From assembly GCF_023008245.1 (NCBI RefSeq), contig NZ_CP090145.1, positions 3,100,001 to 3,164,000 on the forward strand: 64,000 nt of DNA, read 5' to 3'. This DNA is from Flavobacterium sediminilitoris. Its GTDB lineage: Bacteria; Bacteroidota; Bacteroidia; Flavobacteriales; Flavobacteriaceae. The position numbers were made by a program, and so were the translations under genes. Shown here one piece after another: positions 19,654-28,529 of this stretch. Below the pieces are notes generated by a model that was not told the DNA's origin, searched no databases, and saw only the letters and a list, made by a program, of their open reading frames with translations. Numbering within the stretch: the stretch's first letter is position 1; every line of letters starts with the position of its first letter.

Positions 19654-20466
19654 ATGAACAAAGTCATTTTCTTTATCGCATTTTTAGTAATTTCAAATGT
19701 TAAAGCACAGCAAAATATCTTTAAAGATAAATTTGATGATGCTATTCCAGTATTGAATTTCGGAACATTTCATATGGGATTCACTTCTGACGCTAATTCT
19801 GTAGATTTTGATGAAAACGATAAAAAAAATCAAAAAGAAGTGCATAAAATAGCAAAAATGATTGCAGAATTTAAACCTACTATCATCATTGTAGAAACTA
19901 CACCCGATTTTAATGAAACATTACAGAAAGAATATGCCGAATATCTCAAAAATCCCAAAATAAAATTTAAAAATCCTTCTGAAATTGAACTTTTAGCTTA
20001 TGAAGTAGGTCGTTTGAGTAGTGCAACTCGTATTTATGGAATTGATCATCATATGGGGTATAATTATAATATTCCAAATTATATTCCGAATAAAGTAAAT
20101 GATCAAACCTACGAAAGGTATTTTCAATTAATAAATGAAGAAGAAAAAAAATTGAATTATGATAATCTTTCATTATTAGAAAAGTTAAAAATAGATAATA
20201 ATCCACAATATTTAGATTTTTTAATTAACATTAATGCTGATATTTTGACTCATGTTTCTACTAAAGATAAATTTGAAGGAGCGGATGAAGCTGCAAAATT
20301 CTATCATAGAAATATCAGAATGTATTCTAATTTAAATCAGATTGATTTCAAGCCTGGTGACCGAGTTTTTATATTGATGGGAGCAACACATACGGCTTAT
20401 TTTAATAATTTTATGAAGAGAAGTCCAAAATATCAGTTAGTAGATCCATTTTTATATTTAAAATAA
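19654..20466 (+). CDS. DUF5694 domain secreted protein
   Basis: This 270-residue protein has a signal peptide (MNKVIFFIAFLVISNVKAQ). It shows motifs of the DUF5694 family, such as LNFGTFHMGF, TIIIVETTPDFN, IYGIDHHMGY and ILMGATHTAYF. The family recalls TraB/GumN-type folds with conserved His and Glu residues, so metal-dependent hydrolysis is possible but unproven. The gene is divergent from the LytS/LytTR operon, with 149 bp between the starts. That leaves open control by the adjacent regulator. Confidence 0.75.
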   Translation: MNKVIFFIAFLVISNVKAQQNIFKDKFDDAIPVLNFGTFHMGFTSDANSVDFDENDKKNQKEVHKIAKMIAEFKPTIIIVETTPDFNETLQKEYAEYLKNPKIKFKNPSEIELLAYEVGRLSSATRIYGIDHHMGYNYNIPNYIPNKVNDQTYERYFQLINEEEKKLNYDNLSLLEKLKIDNNPQYLDFLININADILTHVSTKDKFEGADEAAKFYHRNIRMYSNLNQIDFKPGDRVFILMGATHTAYFNNFMKRSPKYQLVDPFLYLK

Positions 20467-20526
20467 GAAGTAAAAGACTTCTTTATTTCTGTGGAATTTT
20501 CGTAATTTGAGGAAAATTCCATAGAA

Positions 20527-21147
20527 ATGGCAGAATTCATAAAAATATACGAAGACAAACCAAGTGAAGCAGCTATTAAAAAAGTAGTAAATGTTTTACG
20601 TAATGGGGGTTTAATTATTTATCCAACTGATACAGTTTATGGTCTTGGGTGCGATATTACAAACACAAAGGCGTTAGAACGCATTGCAAAAATTAAAGGA
20701 ATTAAACTTGAAAAGGCTAATTTTTCTTTTATATGTAGTGATTTAAGTAATATATCAGATTATATAAAACAAATTGATACGTCAACGTTTAAAATATTAA
20801 AACGCGCTTTACCAGGACCTTATACTTTTATTTTACCTGGAAATAATGATTTACCAAAAGAATTTAGAAAAAAGAAAACAGTAGGTATTCGTGTTCCAAA
20901 TAATAATATTGCATTACAAATAGTTCAAATGTTAGGAAACCCCATTGTTTCTACATCTATTCATGATGAAGATGAAGTTATAGAATATTCTACAGATCCA
21001 GAATTAATCTTTGAAAAATGGCAAAATAAAGTAGATTTAGTTATTGATGGTGGTTATGGCGATAATATTGCATCAACGATAATTGATTTATCAGGTTATG
21101 AACCAGAGGTAATAAGAGAAGGAAAAGGAAGTTTAGATATTCTTTAA
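20527..21147 (+). CDS. L-threonylcarbamoyladenylate synthase (Sua5/TsaC/YciO family)
   Basis: This 206-residue protein matches the YrdC/Sua5 fold that makes threonylcarbamoyl-AMP for the t6A37 modification of tRNAs that read ANN codons. Visible signatures are IYPTDTVYGLGCD near residue 36, RALPGPYTFIL, and VGIRVPNN. It is a single-domain version without the C-terminal Sua5 domain. YciO paralogs look similar, so assignment to TsaC or YciO is uncertain. The next gene starts 13 bp downstream, suggesting co-transcription with no clear functional link. Confidence 0.9.
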   Translation: MAEFIKIYEDKPSEAAIKKVVNVLRNGGLIIYPTDTVYGLGCDITNTKALERIAKIKGIKLEKANFSFICSDLSNISDYIKQIDTSTFKILKRALPGPYTFILPGNNDLPKEFRKKKTVGIRVPNNNIALQIVQMLGNPIVSTSIHDEDEVIEYSTDPELIFEKWQNKVDLVIDGGYGDNIASTIIDLSGYEPEVIREGKGSLDIL

Positions 21148-21160
21148 GGCTTTTAGAATC

Positions 21161-22183
21161 ATGAAGATATTTTTATTTTTTTTTATTCTTTTTAATAGTC
21201 CAATTATCGCACAAATAGTTGTTGAAGGAAAAGTTACAGACGAAGATAATATGCCAATATATGGTGCTTCTGTGTATGTAAATGGAACAACTATAGGAAC
21301 TATGACCGATTCAAAAGGTGATTTTATATTGCATATTCCTAGTGAATTAAATACAGAAATAATTACCAGTTATATTGGGTATAAAACAACTTATTCAGTA
21401 ATTCAAAAAAATAGTTTTAAATTAAATATTGTTCTAAAACAAAATGTTACTGAGTTAAAAGAGGTTGTATTGAGTCAAAATAAATTTTCGAGAAAACAAA
21501 TGCTCGATATTTTTAGAAAGAACTTTTTAGGTACTACAAAAGCAGGTAAAAATGCTATAATTACAAATGAAGATGAAATTTATTTTGATTATAATAATGA
21601 TAATTTTGTATTAACTGCATTTTCAGACAAACCATTACTTATTGATAATCCATATTTAGGATATAAAATTGAATATACACTTTTAGAATTTAGTACTACA
21701 TTTTATAAATCAAGTATAAATATAAATGATGCAATAAGCAGTTCATTTGGAGGGTATTCGGTTTTTAAAGAAACAGAATTATCTAGTAAAATATCAAAGA
21801 GAAGAGAGAAAGCATATAAAGGTTCTTTTTTACATTTGTTTAGAAATTTAGCTCAAGAAAAATGGTCAAAAGATGAATTTTTATTATTTGAAGGTTCTTT
21901 TATGGTAAATTCTAAAGAGCATTTTAAAATAGAAAAAGATAGTAGTAAAAACATGAGTGAAGTTTTTGTGGAAAAACAAGACAGATTATTGCGTAAAAAA
22001 GGATTTATTGCTGAATTTAGTATTTTATATGATCAAAAAGAACAATCGAAAATATTTTTTTATACGTCTAAATTTTCTATCGATATATTTGGATTATTTA
22101 CAGACTATGATAAAATTTATTTTTCTGGAGATATTACTAAAAGAAAAGTAGGCGATTTATTACCATCAAATTATGGTTTATAA
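21161..22183 (+). CDS. Carboxypeptidase-regulatory-like domain outer-surface protein
   Basis: This 340-residue protein begins with a signal peptide (MKIFLFFFILFNSPIIAQ). A CarboxypepD_reg-like domain covers about 20-100 (VEGKVTDEDNMPIYGASVYV). The remaining 240 residues have beta character and no motif that I recognise. Similar proteins are common in Bacteroidota envelopes with no known function. It has no TonB plug or barrel. A strong terminator overlaps the stop codon. It follows the Sua5-like gene closely. Confidence 0.75.
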   Translation: MKIFLFFFILFNSPIIAQIVVEGKVTDEDNMPIYGASVYVNGTTIGTMTDSKGDFILHIPSELNTEIITSYIGYKTTYSVIQKNSFKLNIVLKQNVTELKEVVLSQNKFSRKQMLDIFRKNFLGTTKAGKNAIITNEDEIYFDYNNDNFVLTAFSDKPLLIDNPYLGYKIEYTLLEFSTTFYKSSININDAISSSFGGYSVFKETELSSKISKRREKAYKGSFLHLFRNLAQEKWSKDEFLLFEGSFMVNSKEHFKIEKDSSKNMSEVFVEKQDRLLRKKGFIAEFSILYDQKEQSKIFFYTSKFSIDIFGLFTDYDKIYFSGDITKRKVGDLLPSNYGL

Positions 22184-22219
22184 CAAAAAACACTTCAAGA
22201 AATTGAAGTGTTTTTTGTT
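22182..22219. terminator. Rho-independent terminator, usable in both directions
   Basis: A 17-bp perfect inverted repeat (arms 22182-22198 and 22203-22219) surrounds a four-base loop and overlaps the TAA at 22181-22183. It terminates the plus-strand gene and, on the minus strand, the chalcone-isomerase-like gene. A degenerate copy occurs at 22951-22985. Confidence 0.9.
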
Positions 22220-22226
22220 GTTTATT

Positions 22227-22805
22227 TTATTTTCCTAGAAGCCTTCTTTTTAAAGTTTTATCTACAGCTCTTTCTTCAAGCCAAATTCCAAATAATGCTT
22301 TTCTAAAGTCTAAACCTTCAATTTCTCCTATTATATCATCGTTAAGAAAAACATAGGTTTTTTCATCATTCTGAGAATAGACAAATTCTACATATCCTTC
22401 AGCTTTTAATTCATTTTCAAAAAAGGACATAAACTTGTTTAATCGATCTCTTAAAGGATCTAAATCACCTTTATATGATTTTTCCATTCCTTCTTCAATC
22501 GCTTTTATTAGTTTTTGTCTAGTAACTAAAGTTGAAGTAATGTATAAACGAGTTGCAATGGTATTTTTAGAGTTTAAAATTTCATCTGCATTATCAGTCT
22601 TTTTTTCTAAGTAAAGAGCTTGTACATATAAATTAATCCACATTTTATCTCTAATTCCGTATCCATTCAATGACAATTTTGTTTTGTCATTTCCGTCTTT
22701 AACTTTAATTGATTTTTCAATTTTAATTCCGTCTATTTCAACATGTGACTGTGAAAAAAGTATTGAAGAAATAAATAGTGCAGTTAGTAAAAGTGTTTTT
22801 TTCAT
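22227..22805 (-). CDS. Chalcone isomerase-fold family protein, exported
   Basis: This 192-residue protein has a signal peptide (MKKTLLLTALFISSILFSQ) and the chalcone-isomerase-like fold seen in bacterial exported proteins (KLSLNGYGIRDKMWINLYVQALYL near residue 45). No plant-type flavonoid chemistry is expected; bacterial relatives may bind fatty acids. The C-terminus reads FGIWLEERAVDKTLKRRLLG. A decayed copy of this 3' end lies upstream at 23.0 kb. Confidence 0.85.
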   Translation of the reverse strand: MKKTLLLTALFISSILFSQSHVEIDGIKIEKSIKVKDGNDKTKLSLNGYGIRDKMWINLYVQALYLEKKTDNADEILNSKNTIATRLYITSTLVTRQKLIKAIEEGMEKSYKGDLDPLRDRLNKFMSFFENELKAEGYVEFVYSQNDEKTYVFLNDDIIGEIEGLDFRKALFGIWLEERAVDKTLKRRLLGK

Positions 22806-22950
22806 ATTTTATTAAAAATTGGATTTAAAGGTAGTAAAAAAAAATATTTAACAAAAAAAATACCTTAATTTTGATGTATTATTAAAGAATAATTCTTTTT
22901 TTAACAAAAATAAGTTGTGTTTCAGTTTAATATTCTTGTTAAATTTTATA

Positions 22951-22985
22951 AAAAAAAACACCTCAAGTAATTGAAGTGTTTTTTT
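22951..22985. terminator. Hairpin with one mismatch, a relic of the duplicated terminator
   Basis: Arms at about 22953-22966 and 22971-22984 share the TTGAAGTG core with the terminator at 22203-22210, with one C-A mismatch in the stem. It follows the remnant gene in the same order as the intact gene and its terminator. Confidence 0.6.
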
Positions 22986-23006
22986 AGTTTTTAAAGTGTT
23001 TCAATA

Positions 23007-23105
23007 TTATCCTCCTAAAAGTCGTGGCTTTAAAGTTTTATCTAACAGTATTTCTTAAAGCCAAATTCCAATTTTATATGGATATAAGTTCTATAAAGAC
23101 TAAAT
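23007..23105 (-). pseudogene. Remnant of a second chalcone isomerase-like gene
   Basis: On the minus strand this stretch reads GIWL-stop-EILLDKTLKPRLLGG-stop. It aligns with the end of the intact protein (GIWLEERAVDKTLKRRLLGK), with an in-frame stop and several substitutions. Upstream of about 23065 the match becomes patchy and gapped. Only the last 20-30 codons survive, so it is a dead fragment, probably from a segmental duplication of the gene end and its terminator. Confidence 0.7.
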
Positions 23106-23115
23106 TTAATTAGGA

Positions 23116-23955
23116 TTATTTCTTTTCACTTAATGTTTTCATTTCCTTTTCAATCATATCATAGAATTGATCAATTTTAGGTAAAATGATAATTTTTGTT
23201 CTTCTATTTTTTGCTCTATTTGCTGGTGTATCATTTTCTACTAATGGAATATATGAACTTCTACCTGCTGGAATTAATTGTTTTGGATCAACTCCTAATT
23301 GGTTTTGTAATACTCTTACTATTGAAGTAGCTCTTTTAACAGATAAATCCCAATTGTCTAATAGTACATTGTTTTTAATTGGCACATTATCAGTATGTCC
23401 TTCTACCATACATTCAAAATCAGGTTTGCTATTGATAACTTTAGCCACTTTAGCTAAAACATCTTTTGCTCCATTACTTACTTCATAACTTCCCGATTTG
23501 AATAATAAATTATCAGCAATAGAAATAAATACTACTCCTTTTTCAACGTTTATATTAATATCTGGATCATTTAAACCAACTTCTTTTTTCAAGCTAGTAA
23601 CTAAAGCAAGTGTTACACTATCTTTTTTAGTTAAAGCATCTTGTAATCTTGAAATTTTCAGATCCTTTTCTTTTAAACTCTCTAAAGATTTTTCTAAATT
23701 CTCAGCTCCTTTAGTAGTTAAAACAGTTAGTTCTTTTGAGCTATTTATTAAATCAGAATTATTCTTTTTAAGATATTCTAATTGACTTGTTATTGCTGAT
23801 TTTTCGGTTAAACAATTATTTAATTTAACAGTTGCTGAATTTAGTAAATCTTGTATTTCTTTATTTTTCGCTTCCAACTCAGTGAATTTCTTTTTAGAAA
23901 CACAAGACGTCATCAATAAAGCCAACACGGATAATGACAGAACGATTTTTTTCAT
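23116..23955 (-). CDS. OmpA-family lipoprotein with coiled coil
   Basis: This 279-residue lipoprotein has its lipobox Cys at residue 18 (LLMTSC). Residues about 25-115 form a coiled coil rich in Leu, Lys and Glu. An OmpA_C/MotB-like peptidoglycan-binding domain covers about 135-255 (VEGHTDNVPIKN, then TPANRAKNRRTKI). It probably tethers the outer membrane to peptidoglycan. There is no flagellar stator context. The gene stands alone, with 310 bp containing the remnant downstream. Confidence 0.88.
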   Translation of the reverse strand: MKKIVLSLSVLALLMTSCVSKKKFTELEAKNKEIQDLLNSATVKLNNCLTEKSAITSQLEYLKKNNSDLINSSKELTVLTTKGAENLEKSLESLKEKDLKISRLQDALTKKDSVTLALVTSLKKEVGLNDPDININVEKGVVFISIADNLLFKSGSYEVSNGAKDVLAKVAKVINSKPDFECMVEGHTDNVPIKNNVLLDNWDLSVKRATSIVRVLQNQLGVDPKQLIPAGRSSYIPLVENDTPANRAKNRRTKIIILPKIDQFYDMIEKEMKTLSEKK

Positions 23956-24031
23956 TTTTTTTCATTTTTTTTAGTTATACAAATGTAGTTGAAATCATAA
24001 TAGTATAATCAACCTTAGTTCTAAAATAAAG

Positions 24032-25036
24032 TTAATTATTATTAAAAATTTCTTTAAAGAAATGCTTCTTTAAAATAAAGTATTGATATATAATTGAGTT
24101 CGTTATATAATATTCTTTATTCTTTATTGATCTTCTCTTTTTAATATATTTAGGAAGCATTCTATAGAAAGAGAAGTGTGCTTTTATTATTGCTAAAACG
24201 TGAGTAAACTTTCCTTGTAATAAAAAACGTATTCCTGCAATTCCATCAAGAATTAGTCTTATGAACAAGATAATGAATAACTTATTTTTAGGCAAATTTT
24301 TTGTTAGCATACATAATGAATTTCTAAAATTTAAATATGTTTTTTTAGGATTTTGGATGCTTAATGTGGCTCCACCTACATGATAAACAGTTGATAAACC
24401 GCAATATTTGATAATATGATTATTATTTAAAGCTCTCCAACATAAATCAATTTCTTCCTGATGTGCAAAGAAGTCTTCATCAAAACCATTTAGTTCTTTA
24501 TAAATGTCACTTTTAATAAAGAAACAAGCACCTGAAGCCCAAAAAATATTTATAACATCATTATATTGATTATTATCTTTCTCTAAGGTTTCAAAAATTC
24601 GTCCTCTACAAAAAGGAAAACCATATTTATCAATAAAACCACCAGCAGCTCCAGCGTATTCAAAATGGGTTTTATTTTTAAAATCTAAGATTTTTGGTTG
24701 AATTATAGCAGTCTTCGGTTCAGCATCAAAAATATCAATTATAGGTTGTAACCAGTTTTCAGTAACTTCAATGTCACTATTTACTAACGCAAGATAAGGC
24801 TCTTTTATTGTCTTTAAACCTTCATTATATCCTTTTGCAAATCCAAAATTGCCTGAATTTTCTATTATGTTAACAGAAGGAAAACCTTCTTTTAAAGTAT
24901 TTATCGAATCATCAGTTGAATTATTATCAATAACATATATTGAAGCTTCATCTGAATATTGAATTACTGATGGAAGGAATTGTTTTAATAATGAAACTCC
25001 ATTCCAATTTAGTATGACAACAGCTATTTTTTTCAA
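24032..25036 (-). CDS. Glycosyltransferase family 2
   Basis: This 334-residue enzyme has the GT-A start (IAVVILNWNG), the acidic VNSDIEV segment and the NDVINIFWASGACFFIKSD region typical of rhamnosyltransferase-like GT2 enzymes. A C-terminal basic, hydrophobic segment suggests membrane association. It would add a sugar to a surface polysaccharide, LPS or glycoprotein; donor and acceptor are unknown. Its start overlaps the preceding gene's stop by 4 bp, so the two are translationally coupled. Confidence 0.9.
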   Translation of the reverse strand: MKKIAVVILNWNGVSLLKQFLPSVIQYSDEASIYVIDNNSTDDSINTLKEGFPSVNIIENSGNFGFAKGYNEGLKTIKEPYLALVNSDIEVTENWLQPIIDIFDAEPKTAIIQPKILDFKNKTHFEYAGAAGGFIDKYGFPFCRGRIFETLEKDNNQYNDVINIFWASGACFFIKSDIYKELNGFDEDFFAHQEEIDLCWRALNNNHIIKYCGLSTVYHVGGATLSIQNPKKTYLNFRNSLCMLTKNLPKNKLFIILFIRLILDGIAGIRFLLQGKFTHVLAIIKAHFSFYRMLPKYIKKRRSIKNKEYYITNSIIYQYFILKKHFFKEIFNNN

Positions 25037-25491
25037 TTTTTTTCAGTTTTTTTAAAATCGGGTAATTCTTTTAAAAAAGTATATTTTTCATTTTTAAAAT
25101 CCATTATACAAAAGTAGTGATTAAGTCCGTTAGTAACCATTAAATACTCTGCTTTTAATACTAAATTATATTGTGCAATTTGATCAAATGTTTGCTGTTT
25201 TATGGTCACTTCTGGTGCTTTGCATTCTATTAAAAGATTAATGCTGCCACTAGAATTAAAAACAACAATATCATAGCGCTTATTTATATCATTTACTTTA
25301 ACTAATTTTTCAACGTTTATATAAGATTTAGGATATTTCTTTTCTTGAATTAAATATTGAATAGTGTGTTGACGAACCCATTCTTCTGGAGTAAGAACAA
25401 TAAATTTTTTTCTTATTTCATCAAAAATATAGGGTTTATTTTCACTATTTTTGAACCGAAACGAATACGTTGGAAAATTCAATTTTTGCAT
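25033..25491 (-). CDS. Stand-alone HSDR_N-type nuclease domain protein
   Basis: This 152-residue protein resembles the N-terminal domain of type I restriction HsdR subunits (HSDR_N_2). It contains the PD-(D/E)xK nuclease core: YDIVVF, then LLIECKAP about 13 residues later. No helicase domain, methylase or specificity gene is nearby, so it is not part of a restriction system. Such single-domain proteins are common in Flavobacteriia and of unknown function. It overlaps the glycosyltransferase gene by 4 bp and is divergent from holA. Confidence 0.8.
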   Translation of the reverse strand: MQKLNFPTYSFRFKNSENKPYIFDEIRKKFIVLTPEEWVRQHTIQYLIQEKKYPKSYINVEKLVKVNDINKRYDIVVFNSSGSINLLIECKAPEVTIKQQTFDQIAQYNLVLKAEYLMVTNGLNHYFCIMDFKNEKYTFLKELPDFKKTEKN

Positions 25492-25545
25492 AGAGCAAAT
25501 CTATAATCAATTTTACGAATATACAAATTAACAAATCCACATATT

Positions 25546-26547
25546 TTGGACGAAGTCATTCAAATTACTAAAGATATCAAAGCAGGAAATTTTAAACCTA
25601 TTTATTTTTTTATGGGTGAGGAATCTTATTATATTGATAAACTTACTGAATATATTGAGAAAAATGTTTTGAGCGAAGAGGAAAAAGGATTTAATCAAGT
25701 TGTTTTATATGGTAGAGATACTACAATTGAAGATATTGTTTCAAATGCAAAGCGATATCCTATGATGGCCGAAAGACAAGTTGTTATAGTAAAAGAAGCG
25801 CAAGAATTATCTAGAACTATTGATAAATTAGAATCTTATATTGAAAATCCTCAACCTACAACAATCCTTGTTTTTGCATATAAATATAAAACGTTAGATA
25901 AAAGAAAAAAGGTAACTAAATTATTAGGAAAGTCAGGTATTTTATATGAAAGTAAAAAATTATATGAAAACCAGGTTGGCGATTGGATAAGACGTGTTTT
26001 ATCAGGTCAAAATTATAATATTGAACCAAAAGCTGCTGCAATGTTAGTAGAGTTTTTAGGAACAGATTTGTCTAAAATAAGTAATGAATTAGATAAATTG
26101 AAAATTATATTACCAAAAGGACATACAATTTCGGCAAAAGATGTTGAAGAAAATATAGGAATAAGTAAAGATTATAATAATTTTGAATTGCGCAAAGCAA
26201 TAGGAGAGAAGGATCAATTGAAAGCATATAAAATAATTAATTATTTTGCGCAAAACCCAAAAGATAATCCTATTGTTGTAACTACTGGACTTGTTTTTGG
26301 TTTTTTCTCTCAATTACTTCAATATCATGGTTTAAAAGATAAATCTAAAGCAAATGTGGCTAAAGTTTTAAAAGTGAATCCTTATTTTGTATCTGATTAT
26401 GATGTTGCTATTCGAAATTATCCAATGAAAAAAGTAAGTGCAATTGTTTCTACTTTAAGAGGAATTGATGTTAAAAGTAAAGGTGTAGGAGCAAATATTT
26501 CGCAACACGATTTATTAAAAGAAATGTTGATTAACATATTTAATTAA
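25546..26547 (+). CDS. holA: DNA polymerase III subunit delta
   Basis: This 333-residue protein matches the clamp-loader delta subunit, which opens the beta sliding clamp. Visible features are the N-terminal segment IYFFMGEESYYIDKL, the AAA+-like core, and the C-terminal collar helices. The apparent start is TTG (25546), because no in-frame ATG occurs close to the conserved N-terminus. The gene is divergent from the HSDR_N gene, with 54 bp between starts. A terminator follows. Confidence 0.9.
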   Translation: MDEVIQITKDIKAGNFKPIYFFMGEESYYIDKLTEYIEKNVLSEEEKGFNQVVLYGRDTTIEDIVSNAKRYPMMAERQVVIVKEAQELSRTIDKLESYIENPQPTTILVFAYKYKTLDKRKKVTKLLGKSGILYESKKLYENQVGDWIRRVLSGQNYNIEPKAAAMLVEFLGTDLSKISNELDKLKIILPKGHTISAKDVEENIGISKDYNNFELRKAIGEKDQLKAYKIINYFAQNPKDNPIVVTTGLVFGFFSQLLQYHGLKDKSKANVAKVLKVNPYFVSDYDVAIRNYPMKKVSAIVSTLRGIDVKSKGVGANISQHDLLKEMLINIFN

Positions 26548-26550
26548 TAC

Positions 26551-26583
26551 TAAAAGAGAGAGGTTTTAAGTCTCTCTCTTTTA
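26551..26583. terminator. Bidirectional terminator between holA and the OmpA/PD40 gene
   Basis: A 12-bp inverted repeat (arms 26551-26562 and 26572-26583) made of a GAGA stem is flanked by A and T tracts. It lies between two convergent genes. Confidence 0.8.
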
Positions 26584-26588
26584 ATGTT

Positions 26589-28517
26589 TTATTTACTGAC
26601 TATAATAAAATCGGAACGCCTATTAATTGAATGTCGTTCTTCTGTGCATTTTACACCATTTGGACAATTTTCTTTTAGTCTAGTTTCTCCATAACCAATA
26701 GCACTTTCAATACGTTCAGGACTTATTCCTCTTGCTATTAAATAAGTTTGAGTAGCTTTTGCTCTATTATCAGAAAGTTTTAAATTATGTGAATCTGAAC
26801 CTCTAGAATCGGTGTGTGATTCTATTTTTATAACTACTTTAGGGAACTCAGTCATAACATAATATACTTTTTCTAGTTCACTTTCTGCTTGAGGAGTTAT
26901 TGCAAATTTGTCTAAATCAAAATAAATAGGGTTTACTTTTATTTTTTCAACATTATCTTCTTTAACGACTAAACTTTCAAAGCTATTTAAATAAACGATA
27001 TTGTTTTTAATATCTTTCGCTCCGTCATCTGTTTTTACCTGAACATTTTTAGAACTATAATTAGGTTTAGAAAAATTTAAATTATGCTCACTATTACAGG
27101 GTAATTGCACATTATAATATCCTAAACTATCCGATTTTACGTTTTGAACAGTATCTCCAAAATTATCTATAACTTTAATATTAGCATAAGGAATAGGTTT
27201 TTTAGTTGCTTCATCTAAAACATTTCCAGAATAATTTTGAAAGATAACTTCTTTTGTTTTTACGAAAGAATAGATATCATCATCTCCTTTTCCCATTGTT
27301 CTATTTGATGAAAAATAACCATCGCCAGTTTCTTTGTAGTATGTAAATGAGAAATCATCCATATTACTATTAATAGGAGACCCTAGATTTGTAGGAGTTG
27401 AAAATGAGTTTTTACTTTCAAGTTTTGATTCAAAAATATCTAATCCACCAATTCCATAATGTCCATCTGATGAGAAATATAATGTATTATTTACAAAATA
27501 GGGAAACATTTCTCTTCCAGCAGTATTAACAGAAGGTCCTGCATTAATAGGTGTGTTTATAGACCCATCTTCAAATATTTCAGCATAATAAATATCAGTA
27601 CAACCATAACCACCAGGCATGTCTGAAACAAAGAATAAATATTTTCCTTTATCACATAGCGAAGGATGAGCACAAGAATAGTTTTCATCATTAAATTTTA
27701 GAGTTTCAATATCAACTATTTTGTTATCTACAATTGATCCTCTTAAAATTTCCATATTAGATAAACCGCTTTTGTTTGTTTTTATTTTACGTCTTTTTAA
27801 GTAATTAGAAGTAAAATATACTTTTTCTAAATCGTTTGAAAAAGCAACAGTTGCATCATGATAATCAGAGTTCAAATTATTTAAAAACAGTTTTACATTA
27901 TCTACATTTCCTGTACCAATATTTTTTTCGGCTATATATGTATTTAAATAAGGTTGTTCATTCCAAGAGTATATTTTATTATTAAATTTAGAAGTATCTC
28001 TTGATGAATAAAATATTATTTTATTAGGGCCATATTTTACAGCTCCAAAATCGGACATTGGTGTGTTAATAGAAAGATTTGTAATTGTATATAACGTTTT
28101 CTTTTTATTTAAACTATCTAATTCTTTCTTTTGATATGCCAACATCTTTAGTTTGACAGGATTATTTTTGTAGTACTCCTTTAATAAATTATTAGCAGTA
28201 TCATAGTCTCTGTTTGACTTTAAAGATTCAATGTATTTAATAAAGTTTACTTCAGCCATACTGCCTTGTTCTGCTTCATAGACTTTATCAAACCATTTTT
28301 TCGCATTTATATAATCATTTATATAAAAGTAACTATTAGCAATTCTAAAAACGGTTTCCTGACTATTTGCACCTTTATCTTCAATGGCTTTTTCATACAT
28401 TTCAACTGCTTTTTTATATTGCATTGTCTTATAATATTTAGTTGCTTTATCTAAACTGGATTGTGAAAATAGGCTAATACTAAATAGAAATATTGCTGTT
28501 TGTATAATTTTTTTCAT
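26589..28517 (-). CDS. OmpA/PD40/TPR envelope protein of a T9SS-type operon
   Basis: This 642-residue protein has a signal peptide (MKKIIQTAIFLFSISLFSQ). Domains in order are TPR-like repeats (about 20-125), a PD40/WD40-like propeller (about 150-425, for example IIFYSSRDTS and YLFFVSDMPGGYG), a CarboxypepD_reg-like domain (about 430-515) and a C-terminal OmpA peptidoglycan-binding domain (IESHTDSRGSDSHN). This architecture is typical of proteins paired with PorP/SprF in Bacteroidota gliding or type IX secretion loci. It is the last gene of the three-gene minus-strand operon, 12 bp after the PorP/SprF gene. Confidence 0.9.
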   Translation of the reverse strand: MKKIIQTAIFLFSISLFSQSSLDKATKYYKTMQYKKAVEMYEKAIEDKGANSQETVFRIANSYFYINDYINAKKWFDKVYEAEQGSMAEVNFIKYIESLKSNRDYDTANNLLKEYYKNNPVKLKMLAYQKKELDSLNKKKTLYTITNLSINTPMSDFGAVKYGPNKIIFYSSRDTSKFNNKIYSWNEQPYLNTYIAEKNIGTGNVDNVKLFLNNLNSDYHDATVAFSNDLEKVYFTSNYLKRRKIKTNKSGLSNMEILRGSIVDNKIVDIETLKFNDENYSCAHPSLCDKGKYLFFVSDMPGGYGCTDIYYAEIFEDGSINTPINAGPSVNTAGREMFPYFVNNTLYFSSDGHYGIGGLDIFESKLESKNSFSTPTNLGSPINSNMDDFSFTYYKETGDGYFSSNRTMGKGDDDIYSFVKTKEVIFQNYSGNVLDEATKKPIPYANIKVIDNFGDTVQNVKSDSLGYYNVQLPCNSEHNLNFSKPNYSSKNVQVKTDDGAKDIKNNIVYLNSFESLVVKEDNVEKIKVNPIYFDLDKFAITPQAESELEKVYYVMTEFPKVVIKIESHTDSRGSDSHNLKLSDNRAKATQTYLIARGISPERIESAIGYGETRLKENCPNGVKCTEERHSINRRSDFIIVSK

Positions 28518-28529
28518 AGTAATAAAGGA

